DNA of 8,173 nucleotides from Acidobacteriaceae bacterium (GCA_003156495.1 PMHC01000197.1:1-8173), one strand, 5' to 3'; positions 1 through 6,504 are shown, counted from the stretch's first letter. The notes: generated by a model not told the origin, from the sequence alone. Translations and numbers: made by a program.

Positions 1-2
1 CT

Positions 3-494
3 ACGATTGCTGCGAAGACTGTGGGCATGACGCGGATGGGGGGGATGCTGCCGCTGGATTGGGATTCGAAGAGCGGAAAGCTCTATTTGGAGATCCCGGA
101 GTTGAGCAAAGACCTGCTTTATATGCACTCGCTGCCCTGGGGAACGGGGTCGAACGACCTGGGACTGGACCGCGGGCAGGTTTCAGAGGGTGCGATTGTG
201 CGCTTTGAGCGGATCGGGCCCAAGGTGCTGCTGGTGGAACCGAACGAGATGTTCCGGAGCTCGTCGAATGAGCGCGCTGAACAGTTGGCGGTGAAGCAAT
301 CGTTTCCGGAGTCGGTGTTGTGGGGATTTACGGTGGAGGCCGAGGACGCGGGCGGCGCGGTGCTGGTGGACGCGACGATGGTGCCGCGACGCGAAATCTA
401 CACGCTGTGGGCTGAATGCCGCTCCGGCGCCAAGCGCGGCCATTGGGTCGAGGTGGCCCCGCCGGAGATTCTGCCGCGCCGGTCGGGGCAATAG
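3..494 (+). pseudogene. N-terminal fragment of a zinc-dependent metalloprotease (DUF5117-like), truncated
   Basis: The reading frame is open to the left edge (first in-frame codon at base 3), so the true start lies outside the window. Counting from the ATG at 21, residues 1-119 resemble the DUF5117 domain that precedes the catalytic domain in large (roughly 800-residue) secreted zinc metalloproteases: a strand-rich GKLYLEIP (19-26), GTGSNDLGLDRGQ (41-53), VRFERIGPKVLLVEPN (60-75), SVLWGF (98-103) and VLVDAT (114-119). The resemblance stops there. The 38-residue tail (120-157) does not continue the family and ends at a TAG at 492. No HExxH zinc site or downstream domain follows; the next 400 bases are an antisense toxin gene. 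I infer a gene broken by deletion or recombination, with a tail of unknown origin. It could still be expressed as a short protein. The family call rests on recollection of the conserved blocks. Confidence 0.6.
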
Positions 495-515
495 GCCGAT
501 CTGCGGCGTTTGGTT

Positions 516-917
516 TTACGCGAGAATGGCGACGCCGGCGGCGATGGCGGCCGCTTCAAGTGCTTTATCGAGCGTGGCCAACGGAAGCTGTTTGCGCAGC
601 GCTAGCGCCAGGTACGCCGCGTCGTAAAACGACAATCGATACCGCCGCGCAAGCTGGAGGATGTTCAACTCATCCTCGGTTTGCTCTACGCGAATGGGAT
701 AAGCGGACAGCAGCCGTAGAAATGCCGCGCTGCCGTCGATAGTGAGACGCTGACGTCTTTCATTGATGATGAGAAGGTTGCGAATCTCATACCACCAGAT
801 GCGGGGAACCAAAGCAAAATCATCTCGGAGTTGTTTTTCCGCAGTCTCGGCGAGCGGAGATGATTCGTCGGCCAGAGCCCATGTGGCCGAGATAGACGCA
901 TCGAGCACAAAGGGCAT
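516..917 (-). CDS. vapC: VapC-like PIN-domain toxin ribonuclease
   Basis: A 133-residue protein, the usual size of a VapC toxin. PIN domains are Mg2+-dependent RNases; VapC toxins typically cleave tRNA or rRNA when released from their antitoxin. The acidic active-site residues are all visible: D6 in the opening VLDAS strand, E44 in YEIRN, D99 in SFYDAAYLALA and D117 in LATLDKAL. The start codon overlaps the antitoxin stop by one base (TGATG), and an AAGGA ribosome-binding site lies at 926-930, 8 bases upstream, so translation is probably coupled to the antitoxin. The gene appears intact. The substrate cannot be read from sequence. It ends 21 bases from the stop of the broken metalloprotease gene on the other strand. 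Confidence 0.9.
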   Translation of the reverse strand: MPFVLDASISATWALADESSPLAETAEKQLRDDFALVPRIWWYEIRNLLIINERRQRLTIDGSAAFLRLLSAYPIRVEQTEDELNILQLARRYRLSFYDAAYLALALRKQLPLATLDKALEAAAIAAGVAILA

Positions 918-1159
918 CAGGCGCGTCCTTCGTCGCGGGCGGAGAGAATTTCTTCGAGCGACAACTTGCCAATTTTCTGCCGCAATGCGTGCATCTCCCG
1001 CATGGCCTGCCGCACTTTTTCGCGGTCGATGTCGATCTGAGGGCTGATCTGCGCGATGGGCTTGCCGTGGCGGGTGATTACGACGCTTTCTCCGCGCTCG
1101 ACATCGTCGAGGATGCGAAGAAAGTGCGTTTTGGCTTCGGAGGCTTGGATTGTCTGCAT
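917..1159 (-). CDS. vapB: Phd/YefM-family antitoxin of the VapBC-type module
   Basis: An 80-residue protein starting MQTIQASEAKTHF and continuing LDDVERGESVVITRHGKPIA, the classic N-terminal DNA-binding fold of Phd/YefM antitoxins. The charged, less conserved C-terminal half (about residues 45-80) would wrap and inhibit the PIN toxin encoded directly downstream. The start at 1159 fits family length and the usual M-x-x-I-x-A-S-E-A opening. An in-frame ATG at 1198 would add 13 residues that are encoded entirely by the palindrome, so I reject it. Neither start has a recognisable Shine-Dalgarno sequence; only one base separates the palindrome from the chosen ATG. Such antitoxins usually repress their own operon, with the toxin as co-repressor, and the palindrome is the obvious operator candidate. 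Confidence 0.88.
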   Translation of the reverse strand: MQTIQASEAKTHFLRILDDVERGESVVITRHGKPIAQISPQIDIDREKVRQAMREMHALRQKIGKLSLEEILSARDEGRA

Positions 1160-1160
1160 A

Positions 1161-1193
1161 AAAATTGACCAGTCAATCTGACTGGTCAATTTT
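1161..1193 (-). promoter_or_regulatory. Perfect palindrome upstream of vapB, probable VapBC operator
   Basis: The arms are AAAATTGACCAGTCA (1161-1175) and its exact reverse complement (1179-1193), separated by 3 bases. It ends one base before the antitoxin ATG. Perfect symmetry this long next to a Phd/YefM antitoxin gene is what an autoregulatory operator looks like. In RNA it would form a 15-bp hairpin abutting the start codon, so control of translation is an alternative or additional role. A CATAAT hexamer (minus strand, 1206-1201) sits just upstream and could be a -10 element that starts transcription near 1194; no good -35 is visible. Function is inferred. Confidence 0.7.
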
Positions 1194-1258
1194 AGCATGG
1201 ATTATGTAATGCGCTAACTGGGAACGACTTAGCGGATTTCTGCTGCCGTTGCAGCGGC

Positions 1259-1933
1259 TTAATAACCGTTGGCTACCAGCCAGGAGGCGCTCAGGTCCAT
1301 CTGCTTGTTGCGCTCGGCCTGCATCTGCATGGCGGCCAGCTTGACCAGCACGTCGGCTTCGATGTTGACCGGCGAGCCGTGCCGCAGGGTGTGCAGATTG
1401 GTGCGCCAGTAGGTGAGCGGCAGAATGGCAATTGAGATTTCCGCGCCGTCAAAGGCGGCGATGGTCAGGCTGATGCCTTCGACGGCCACCGAGCCTTTGT
1501 GCACCATCCATTGCCGTACATTTTCGGGTACGCGAACTTTGAGGGTCCAGTCGGTAGTTTCGCGATTGAACTCGGGACTCGATTCGGGGATGACGGGATC
1601 GAGCGCGGTTAACATGCCGGTTCCGTCCACGTGCCCCTGCACAACGTGACCGCCCAGCGGGCTGCCGGCGGCGGTGGGCAGTTCGAGATTAACCTTGGCG
1701 CCTTTGGCCAGTACGCCGAGCGAGGTGCGATCGAGGGTTTCCTGGGCCAGATCGGCGTGGAAAAATTTTGGGTCGGGGTCGAGCGCCGTAAGGCAGACAC
1801 CGGAGACGCCCAGCGAATCGCCTTCGCGCAGCCGCGAGGCTACGCCGGGAGCTTCGATCGTAATGCGCCGCACGCCGCCGCGGTCGGCTAGGCCGACCAG
1901 CGTTCCGGTTTGCTCAATAATGCCAGTGAACAT
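1259..1933 (-). CDS. ribE: Riboflavin synthase, alpha chain
   Basis: A 224-residue cytoplasmic enzyme that dismutates two molecules of 6,7-dimethyl-8-ribityllumazine to riboflavin, the last step of riboflavin synthesis. Two lumazine-binding beta-barrel repeats are visible. Repeat 1 starts with the signature MFTGIIE (1-7) and carries GDSLGVSGVCLTAL (38-51); repeat 2 begins at LGGHVVQGHVDG (93-104) and carries GSVAVEGISLTIA. The usual IPHT stretch in repeat 2 reads LPLT here, a small departure from the family. Length is slightly above the usual 200-215 because of a longer C-terminal tail. The start is fixed by the MFTGIIE signature, although no clear Shine-Dalgarno precedes it; the 38-base gap to the ccdC-like gene is partly filled by heptamer repeats. 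It is probably cotranscribed with ribD upstream. The same gene is called ribC or ribE depending on the organism. Confidence 0.95.
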   Translation of the reverse strand: MFTGIIEQTGTLVGLADRGGVRRITIEAPGVASRLREGDSLGVSGVCLTALDPDPKFFHADLAQETLDRTSLGVLAKGAKVNLELPTAAGSPLGGHVVQGHVDGTGMLTALDPVIPESSPEFNRETTDWTLKVRVPENVRQWMVHKGSVAVEGISLTIAAFDGAEISIAILPLTYWRTNLHTLRHGSPVNIEADVLVKLAAMQMQAERNKQMDLSASWLVANGY

Positions 1934-1944
1934 GAATCTATTTT

Positions 1945-1960
1945 AGTGGACAGTGGACAG
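1945..1960. repeat. Heptamer repeat TGGACAG x2 (left copy)
   Basis: AGTGGACAGTGGACAG contains two exact TGGACAG heptamers in the gap between the ccdC-like gene and ribE. Its reverse complement matches the right-hand array at 2588-2603 in 15 of 16 positions, so the two arrays are in opposite orientation on each side of the ccdC-like gene. Similar short heptamer arrays occur between genes in some bacterial genomes; their role is unknown. Confidence 0.7.
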
Positions 1961-1971
1961 GAGGAGCTGGG

Positions 1972-2490
1972 CTAATCGCCGGCTTGGGACTCTTCGGCTT
2001 CGGAGAGGGTCGGGAGAGCTAGCGCCGCGTCGGCGGTGAGGGTGCGATAGGCGCGCAGAAGTTTCAAGCGCCAGCGCAGAATCATGCCGAAGGCCAGCAG
2101 ATAAAAAAGCGCGCCAGTCTGCTCGAGCGAGAGAAAGCGGTCGAAGTAATCGCGTGCTAAGTAGCGCACCACGGCCAGCACAACGACAACCGAGAAGAAG
2201 GCGCTCGAACGCTTCATCATGATGACGCCATTTTGTCGGTGCAGGTCCGAGGTGACCAGCAGCGGATAGGCCAAAGCGATCGCGCCGACGGCAAAGGCTG
2301 CCATTCCCCAGGTCAGGGGAATGCGGAAGGCCGGAATCAGAAACATGGAAAGCCCGGTAGCCATGCCCGCCGGCGGCATCACTATTTTTTTGAGGGTGAC
2401 GGGGGTTTGGCCTTCGCGTACGCGCCAGGCGAGCACTGCGGCCATACCGACGAGAGAGACAACGGCCGTGACGGCCGGGGAAGCAATCAT
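1972..2490 (-). CDS. CcdC-like integral membrane protein (DUF1453 family)
   Basis: A protein of 172 residues with about five hydrophobic segments (roughly 5-22, 42-55, 60-79, 97-112 and 122-138) and a charged C-terminal tail. Family-like features are the R-x-R-E-G-x-T-P motif at 23-30, the KKIVMPPAGMATG block at 34-46, RIPLTW (56-61), YPLLVTSDL (75-83), MKRSSAFF (92-99) and QTGALFYLLAFGMI (124-137). This matches my recollection of CcdC/DUF1453, named from a Bacillus gene near ccdA; a role in cytochrome c maturation is suggested for the family but poorly established. I chose the ATG at 2490 because AGGTGA lies 5 bases upstream; a GTG at 2499 would add three residues. The gene sits between ribD and ribE on the same strand and probably shares their transcript. 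Confidence 0.75.
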   Translation of the reverse strand: MIASPAVTAVVSLVGMAAVLAWRVREGQTPVTLKKIVMPPAGMATGLSMFLIPAFRIPLTWGMAAFAVGAIALAYPLLVTSDLHRQNGVIMMKRSSAFFSVVVVLAVVRYLARDYFDRFLSLEQTGALFYLLAFGMILRWRLKLLRAYRTLTADAALALPTLSEAEESQAGD

Positions 2491-2495
2491 CCGGT

Positions 2496-2501
2496 TCACC
2501 T
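2496..2501 (-). promoter_or_regulatory. Ribosome-binding site that sets the ccdC-like start
   Basis: AGGTGA on the minus strand, 5 bases before the ATG at 2490. It overlaps the alternative GTG codon at 2499, which has only a weak GAAGAA well upstream. Confidence 0.6.
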
Positions 2502-2587
2502 ATAAATTTCTTCGAGCAGCGGCGGCGCCAAGGGGAGGGCCGCCACATTTAAAGATGCGAAGGTGAGGCGGCGGGGTTCAAGAAATC

Positions 2588-2622
2588 CTGTTCACTGTCC
2601 ACTGTTTACTGTTCACTGTCTT
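2588..2622. repeat. CTGTYYA heptamer tandem array (right copy)
   Basis: Four heptamers CTGTTCA, CTGTCCA, CTGTTTA and CTGTTCA plus a degenerate fifth (CTGTCTT) run without a break from 2588 to 2622. The stop codon of ribD (2606-2608) and its last few codons (D-S-E-Q) lie inside the array, so the repeat has entered, or supplied, the end of the coding sequence. The array is inverted relative to the one at 1945-1960. Confidence 0.8.
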
Positions 2623-3748
2623 TCGGCCAGGGATCGCGCAAAAGCGAGCTGAGCCCTAGGTCGTTTCCGTAACGCTCGACCTCGACCTCGGCCATGTGGA
2701 CGAATTGGCTCATGCCGCGAAAGGCTGGTACGGCGTCGGAGCCCATGATCTGCGGCGAGACGAACAGGTGCAGACGGTCGACCAGGTCGGCGGCCAAAAA
2801 GGCGGTGTTCAACCGCGTGCCGGTTTCGGTCAGAAGGGTCAGCACGCCCTCTTCGCCGAGCTTGTCGAGAACCTTTTCGAGCGGGACGCGGCCGGCCTCG
2901 GCGGGCAGAATTTCGACGCGCACGCCGTCACCGCGCAACGCCTCGGCTCGGGCCGCGTCGGCGGAGACGGTAAAGACGACAACATCGTTGGCGGCGGTCG
3001 CGACCAATTTGCAATCGAGGGGCATGCGCAGGGCCGAATCGAGGACGCAGCGCAGTAGCGGACGCCGGCGGCGCAATCCGCTGCGGTCGGTGAGCCAGGG
3101 ATCGTCGGCGAGCACGGTGTCAATGCCGACCATGGCGGCGTCGGCGGCCCAGCGCAGGGGCTGCACGGCGGCGCGGGCCTCTTCGCTGGTGATCCAGTAA
3201 GGAGCGTGGGGCATCTGGTGGCCGGGGGGCGGGGCGATGCGCGCGTCGAGCGTCATGGCGACCTTCATCAGGACGAAGGGGCGGCGATGCTGAATCCAGC
3301 GGGCAAAGCCTTCGTTGAGACGGCGTGCTTCGGCCTGGCAGGGGCCGACGGCGGTCTCCATGCCGGCCTCGCGCAGCGCGGCCAAACCCTTGCCGGCGAC
3401 GGCGGGGTTGGGATCGACGGTGGCGGCGACGACGCGGGCCAGACCGGCTTCGATGAGCGCCTGCGTGCAAGGGCCGGTGCGGCCGGTGGTGCAACAAGGC
3501 TCGAGAGAAACATAGGCGGTACCGCCGCGCAGGCGGTCGGCGGCGTGCTGCCGCGCTTCTTTGAGGGCGGCGATCTCGGCGTGGTCCTTGAGGGCGTACT
3601 CGTGCCAGCCTTCGCCGATAAACTGGCCAGCGTGGTCAACCAGAACGCAACCGACGGCGGGGTTGGGCGAGGTGACGCCGATGCCGCGGCGCGCCAGATC
3701 GAGGGCGCGGGTCATCCAGAAACGGTCTTGGTCAAAGGGGTTTGTCAT
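2606..3748 (-). CDS. ribD: Bifunctional riboflavin biosynthesis protein RibD (pyrimidine deaminase/reductase)
   Basis: A 380-residue cytoplasmic enzyme for two consecutive steps after GTP cyclohydrolase II: deamination of the diaminopyrimidine, then NADPH-dependent reduction of the ribosyl side chain. The N-terminal cytidine-deaminase-fold domain (about 5-145) has H56-A-E58 and the C85...C94 pair in EPCCTTGRTGPC, giving the three zinc ligands and the catalytic glutamate; SPNPAVG lies ahead of them. The C-terminal reductase domain (about 155-375) has MKVAMTLDARIA, YWITSEEAR, VGIDTVLADDPWLT and a typical VDRLHLFVSPQIMG. The start at 3748 has AGGA 7 bases upstream and gives the normal M-T-x-x-x family beginning. 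An in-frame ATG at 3769 adds seven residues but has no ribosome-binding site. The gene follows menA by 54 bases. Its last codons fall in a heptamer repeat. Confidence 0.95.
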   Translation of the reverse strand: MTNPFDQDRFWMTRALDLARRGIGVTSPNPAVGCVLVDHAGQFIGEGWHEYALKDHAEIAALKEARQHAADRLRGGTAYVSLEPCCTTGRTGPCTQALIEAGLARVVAATVDPNPAVAGKGLAALREAGMETAVGPCQAEARRLNEGFARWIQHRRPFVLMKVAMTLDARIAPPPGHQMPHAPYWITSEEARAAVQPLRWAADAAMVGIDTVLADDPWLTDRSGLRRRRPLLRCVLDSALRMPLDCKLVATAANDVVVFTVSADAARAEALRGDGVRVEILPAEAGRVPLEKVLDKLGEEGVLTLLTETGTRLNTAFLAADLVDRLHLFVSPQIMGSDAVPAFRGMSQFVHMAEVEVERYGNDLGLSSLLRDPWPKDSEQ

Positions 3749-3755
3749 GTACGCA

Positions 3756-3759
3756 TCCT
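3756..3759 (-). promoter_or_regulatory. Ribosome-binding site favouring the internal ribD start
   Basis: AGGA on the minus strand, 7 bases before the ATG at 3748. The upstream ATG at 3769 is preceded only by an A/T-rich ATACACTTTA stretch without a Shine-Dalgarno match. Confidence 0.5.
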
Positions 3760-3802
3760 GCAGGAACATTAAAGTGTATACGTCTGGCTTTGTCGAGCCG
3801 AT

Positions 3803-4720
3803 CTATAACAAGCCGATCAGCAGAAGAACTCCGAAGATCGTGTTGGTTTGCGCCACGCGCAGCATGGCCGGCATCATTTGCATTGGAGTACGACCGGCGA
3901 GAAAGATGCGGATCGCGGCTGCTGCCGGCCACAGGCTGCCTAAAACTAGCAATGTTAGCGTCGGCAATTGATGGAAGGCGACCAGCGCCACGATCCAGAG
4001 ATTGGCCGCGATCATGCACGCGGCAAGCAAGCACACGGCCTTGCGATGGCCGAGCAGGATGGCCAGCGTGCGCCGGCCGTTCTGCTTGTCGCCATTGAGG
4101 TCGCGAATGTTATTGGCGGTAAGAATGGCGCCGATCAAAATGGCCGAGGGGATGGAGGCAAGCAGGTCATGGAGGGTGACGAATCGTTGCTGAATGAAGC
4201 AGGCGAGGAGAATGATGCCGCTGCCCATGAAGCCGCCGGCGAAAATTTCACCGAAGGGAGTGGCGGCAATCGGATGCGGGCCGCCCGTATAAAAGAAGCC
4301 GACCAGCATGGAGACGGCGCCGATCAACGCCAGCCACCAACTGCTGCTGGCGCAGATGTAGAGGCCAAGCAGCGTGGCCAGTGCCAGGGCCGCCAGGGCG
4401 ATCCGCAGAATAGTTTTGGGCTTGATGCCATCTTGCGTGATGGCGCCGGCGATGCCCACCGAGTCGGCCGTATCAAGGCCGCGAAGATAGTCAAAGTATT
4501 CGTTGAAGGTGTTGGTGGCGGCCTGAATCAGCGTGGAGGCGATCAACATTGCCACCAGCAGCGGAATGCGCAGGTGGCCGGTCGATCGCCAGGCCAGCGC
4601 GCTGCCGACGAGGACGGGAATAAACGAGGCCGTCAGCGTATGCGGGCGCAAAAGATTCCAAAGTACCCTTGGCCACGTGGAACGCGCAGCGCCGGGCCGC
4701 ATTTCCAGTTCATTTTCCAT
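3803..4720 (-). CDS. menA: 1,4-dihydroxy-2-naphthoate polyprenyltransferase (MenA, UbiA superfamily)
   Basis: A 305-residue integral membrane enzyme that attaches the polyprenyl chain to 1,4-dihydroxy-2-naphthoate, giving demethylmenaquinone. Both prenyl-diphosphate/Mg2+ motifs are visible: N73-x-x-x-D77-x-x-R-G-x-D83 (in TFNEYFDYLRGLDTADS) and N204-I-R-D207-x-x-x-D211 (in NNIRDLNGDKQNGRRTLA). A GGPHPIAATPFGEIF loop (146-160) between them is typical of MenA rather than of UbiA from ubiquinone synthesis. The rest is about eight or nine hydrophobic segments. The start is uncertain: no Shine-Dalgarno lies at the normal distance from 4720 (GAGAGGG is about 17 bases away), and an ATG at 4702 is an alternative. 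It is divergent from the RNase J gene across 128 bases and heads the run menA, ribD, ccdC-like, ribE. No other menaquinone gene lies in the window. Confidence 0.9.
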   Translation of the reverse strand: MENELEMRPGAARSTWPRVLWNLLRPHTLTASFIPVLVGSALAWRSTGHLRIPLLVAMLIASTLIQAATNTFNEYFDYLRGLDTADSVGIAGAITQDGIKPKTILRIALAALALATLLGLYICASSSWWLALIGAVSMLVGFFYTGGPHPIAATPFGEIFAGGFMGSGIILLACFIQQRFVTLHDLLASIPSAILIGAILTANNIRDLNGDKQNGRRTLAILLGHRKAVCLLAACMIAANLWIVALVAFHQLPTLTLLVLGSLWPAAAAIRIFLAGRTPMQMMPAMLRVAQTNTIFGVLLLIGLL

Positions 4721-4848
4721 CGCTAAAGTCGAAAAATCCCTCTCAATAGAATATTTCTTCCGCGCGGCAGAGGCATGCAGGCGGCTAAAAGTTCAGCGAC
4801 AGCGTCCCATTCGCGCATGGCAAGCGGTGATAGCATCGAAATGAACGT
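4721..4848. promoter_or_regulatory. Divergent intergenic region between menA and the RNase J gene
   Basis: Promoters for both genes should lie in these 128 bases. A TAGAAT hexamer (plus strand, 4747-4752) is a fair -10 for the RNase J gene, but no convincing -35 is found at the right distance. On the minus strand TATTCT occupies nearly the same bases and could serve menA, also without a clear -35. No riboswitch-like structure was recognised. Confidence 0.3.
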
Positions 4849-6504
4849 ATGAGAACCCAAAAACTGCAAATTATACCCCTAGGTGGGCTGGGCGAGTTTG
4901 GAATGAATTGCCTGGCAGTACGCTGGGGAGACGACATTATCGTTATCGACGCCGGCCTGATGTTTCCCGAGTCGGAGCTGCTCGGCGTTGACGTTGTGGT
5001 GCCCGACATCACCTATCTGGTGGAGAACAAGCAGCACGTGCGCGGCATTATTCTCACGCACGGCCACGAGGATCACATCGGCGCACTGCCGTGGATTTTG
5101 AATGAGCTTAAGGTGCCGGTCTATGCCTCCGAGTTCACGCTGGCCTATGTTGAGGGCAAGCTGGACGAGCATGGGCTGCTGGACGATACCGAGCTGATCG
5201 AGATCCGGCCCAAGGAAAAATTTCATCTGGGGCCGTTCACGATCGAACCGATTCACGTGACGCACTCAATGGCCGACAGCATCGCGCTGGCCATCGATAC
5301 GCCTGCCGGAGTGATTATTCACACCGGCGACTTCAAGATCGATCTGGCGCCGTTGGACGATAAGGCCTTCGACCTGCACACCTTTGCCGAGTACGGCAAA
5401 CGGGGCGTGCTGGCGCTGCTGCAGGACTCGACCAATGTGGAACGGCCCGGCTATACGCCCGGCGAGCGGGCGGTGATTCCGCGGCTGGACGAGGTTTTTG
5501 CGCAGGCCCCCAAGAAGCTGTTCTTCAGTTGCTTTTCATCGTCGGTCTATCGCATCCGCATCGCCATGGAATTGGCGCGTAAGCACGGGCGCAAGGTGGC
5601 GGTGATTGGCCGCTCGATGATGGACTCGACCGAGATTGCGCAGGATTTGGGCTATCTCGAAGTGCCGACGGGTTTGATCGTGAATCCGGGGCAGATCAAC
5701 GACTATCCGCCGGAGCAGATGATGTTGCTGATCTCAGGCACGCAGGGCGAGCCGCTGAGCGCGCTGAGCCGCGCGGCGGTGGATAACCACAAGCACGCGC
5801 ACATCGATCCAGGCGACACGGTGGTGCTGAGTTCGCGCATTATTCCCGGCAACGAAAAGGGCATCTACCGGGTGATCGATCACCTGAGCCGGCGCGAAGC
5901 CAACGTGATTTACGACGACGGGCAGCACGGCGTGATTCACGTCAGCGGCCACGGCAGCCAGGAGGAGATGCGGCTGCTGATTAATCTGGTGCGGCCAAAG
6001 TTCTTTATTCCGGTGCACGGCGACTACCGCTATTTGCGGCGGCACGCGCAACTGGCGATGGAGACCGGCGCGGTGGAGCACACGATCATCATTGAGGACG
6101 GCGATGTGCTGGAGCTGTCGGGCGACGATGCACGGAAGCGCGATAAGGTGAAAGCCGGCCGGGTGCTGATCGACTCCGGCTCGTCGATCGACGTGGTCGA
6201 GGATCTGGTGATTCGCGACCGGCGCATTCTTTCAGAAGACGGCGTGGTGCTGGCTGTGCTGGCGCTCAACAAGCGGACCGGCAAGGTGGAGCGTGAGCCG
6301 GAGGTGTTGATGCGCGGCTTTGGCGGCGCCGACATTACCGAAGAGGCGCGCGAGACGGTGCTGAATACGCTCGCCGGGCTGAATCAGGAGCAGAAGTCGG
6401 ATTACGGTCTGGTCAACGAGCGTGTGCGCGTGGACCTGAAGCGGCTGATTCAGAAGAGTACAGGTCGGCGGCCGATGATCGTGCCGGTGATTCTGGAGAT
6501 CTGA
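4849..6504 (+). CDS. rnj: Ribonuclease J (metallo-beta-lactamase/beta-CASP RNase)
   Basis: A 551-residue, full-length RNase J (family usually about 550-560), a 5'-to-3' exonuclease and endonuclease for mRNA decay and rRNA/RNA maturation. The metallo-beta-lactamase core shows the zinc motif H71-G-H73-E-D75-H76-I-G, H140 in THSMADS and D162 in HTGDFK. The beta-CASP insertion contains SGTQGEPLSALSRAA, and its end carries SGHGSQEE (366-373, H368). H390 in PVHGDYRYL completes the metal site. The C-terminal domain ends in the typical GRRPMIVPVILEI. No clear Shine-Dalgarno precedes the ATG at 4849. An 11-codon reading frame from 4817 ends with a TGA that overlaps this ATG (ATGA), which could couple translation. 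The gene is divergent from menA and convergent with the nuclease-like gene, whose stop is 23 bases away; no terminator hairpin with a T-run is seen between them. Confidence 0.97.
   Translation: MRTQKLQIIPLGGLGEFGMNCLAVRWGDDIIVIDAGLMFPESELLGVDVVVPDITYLVENKQHVRGIILTHGHEDHIGALPWILNELKVPVYASEFTLAYVEGKLDEHGLLDDTELIEIRPKEKFHLGPFTIEPIHVTHSMADSIALAIDTPAGVIIHTGDFKIDLAPLDDKAFDLHTFAEYGKRGVLALLQDSTNVERPGYTPGERAVIPRLDEVFAQAPKKLFFSCFSSSVYRIRIAMELARKHGRKVAVIGRSMMDSTEIAQDLGYLEVPTGLIVNPGQINDYPPEQMMLLISGTQGEPLSALSRAAVDNHKHAHIDPGDTVVLSSRIIPGNEKGIYRVIDHLSRREANVIYDDGQHGVIHVSGHGSQEEMRLLINLVRPKFFIPVHGDYRYLRRHAQLAMETGAVEHTIIIEDGDVLELSGDDARKRDKVKAGRVLIDSGSSIDVVEDLVIRDRRILSEDGVVLAVLALNKRTGKVEREPEVLMRGFGGADITEEARETVLNTLAGLNQEQKSDYGLVNERVRVDLKRLIQKSTGRRPMIVPVILEI

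Noticed and set aside
1196..1198. Longer antitoxin starting at the ATG at 1198
   Set aside because: The 13 added residues come from the palindrome, exceed family length and have no ribosome-binding site; the start at 1159 matches the family.
1212..1255. Two small hairpins between ribE and vapB (CGCTAA/TTAGCG at 1212-1234; GCTGC/GCAGC at 1242-1255) as a terminator
   Set aside because: Stems are only 5-6 bp and no T-run follows on the minus strand, so they do not support a terminator call.
1943..2548. A 201-residue minus-strand reading frame over the ccdC-like gene
   Set aside because: It is rich in Arg, Ser and His as expected of an out-of-frame reading of GC-rich DNA; the other frame has membrane segments and family motifs.
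2694..4726. Long plus-strand reading frames opposite ribD and menA
   Set aside because: Their compositions (Gly/Arg/Ala-rich, no motifs) fit antisense shadows of two clearly identified genes.
4721..4848. Possible FMN riboswitch (RFN element) ahead of the menA-rib gene run
   Set aside because: The conserved RFN boxes are not present on the minus strand here, nor in the gaps before ribD, the ccdC-like gene or ribE.
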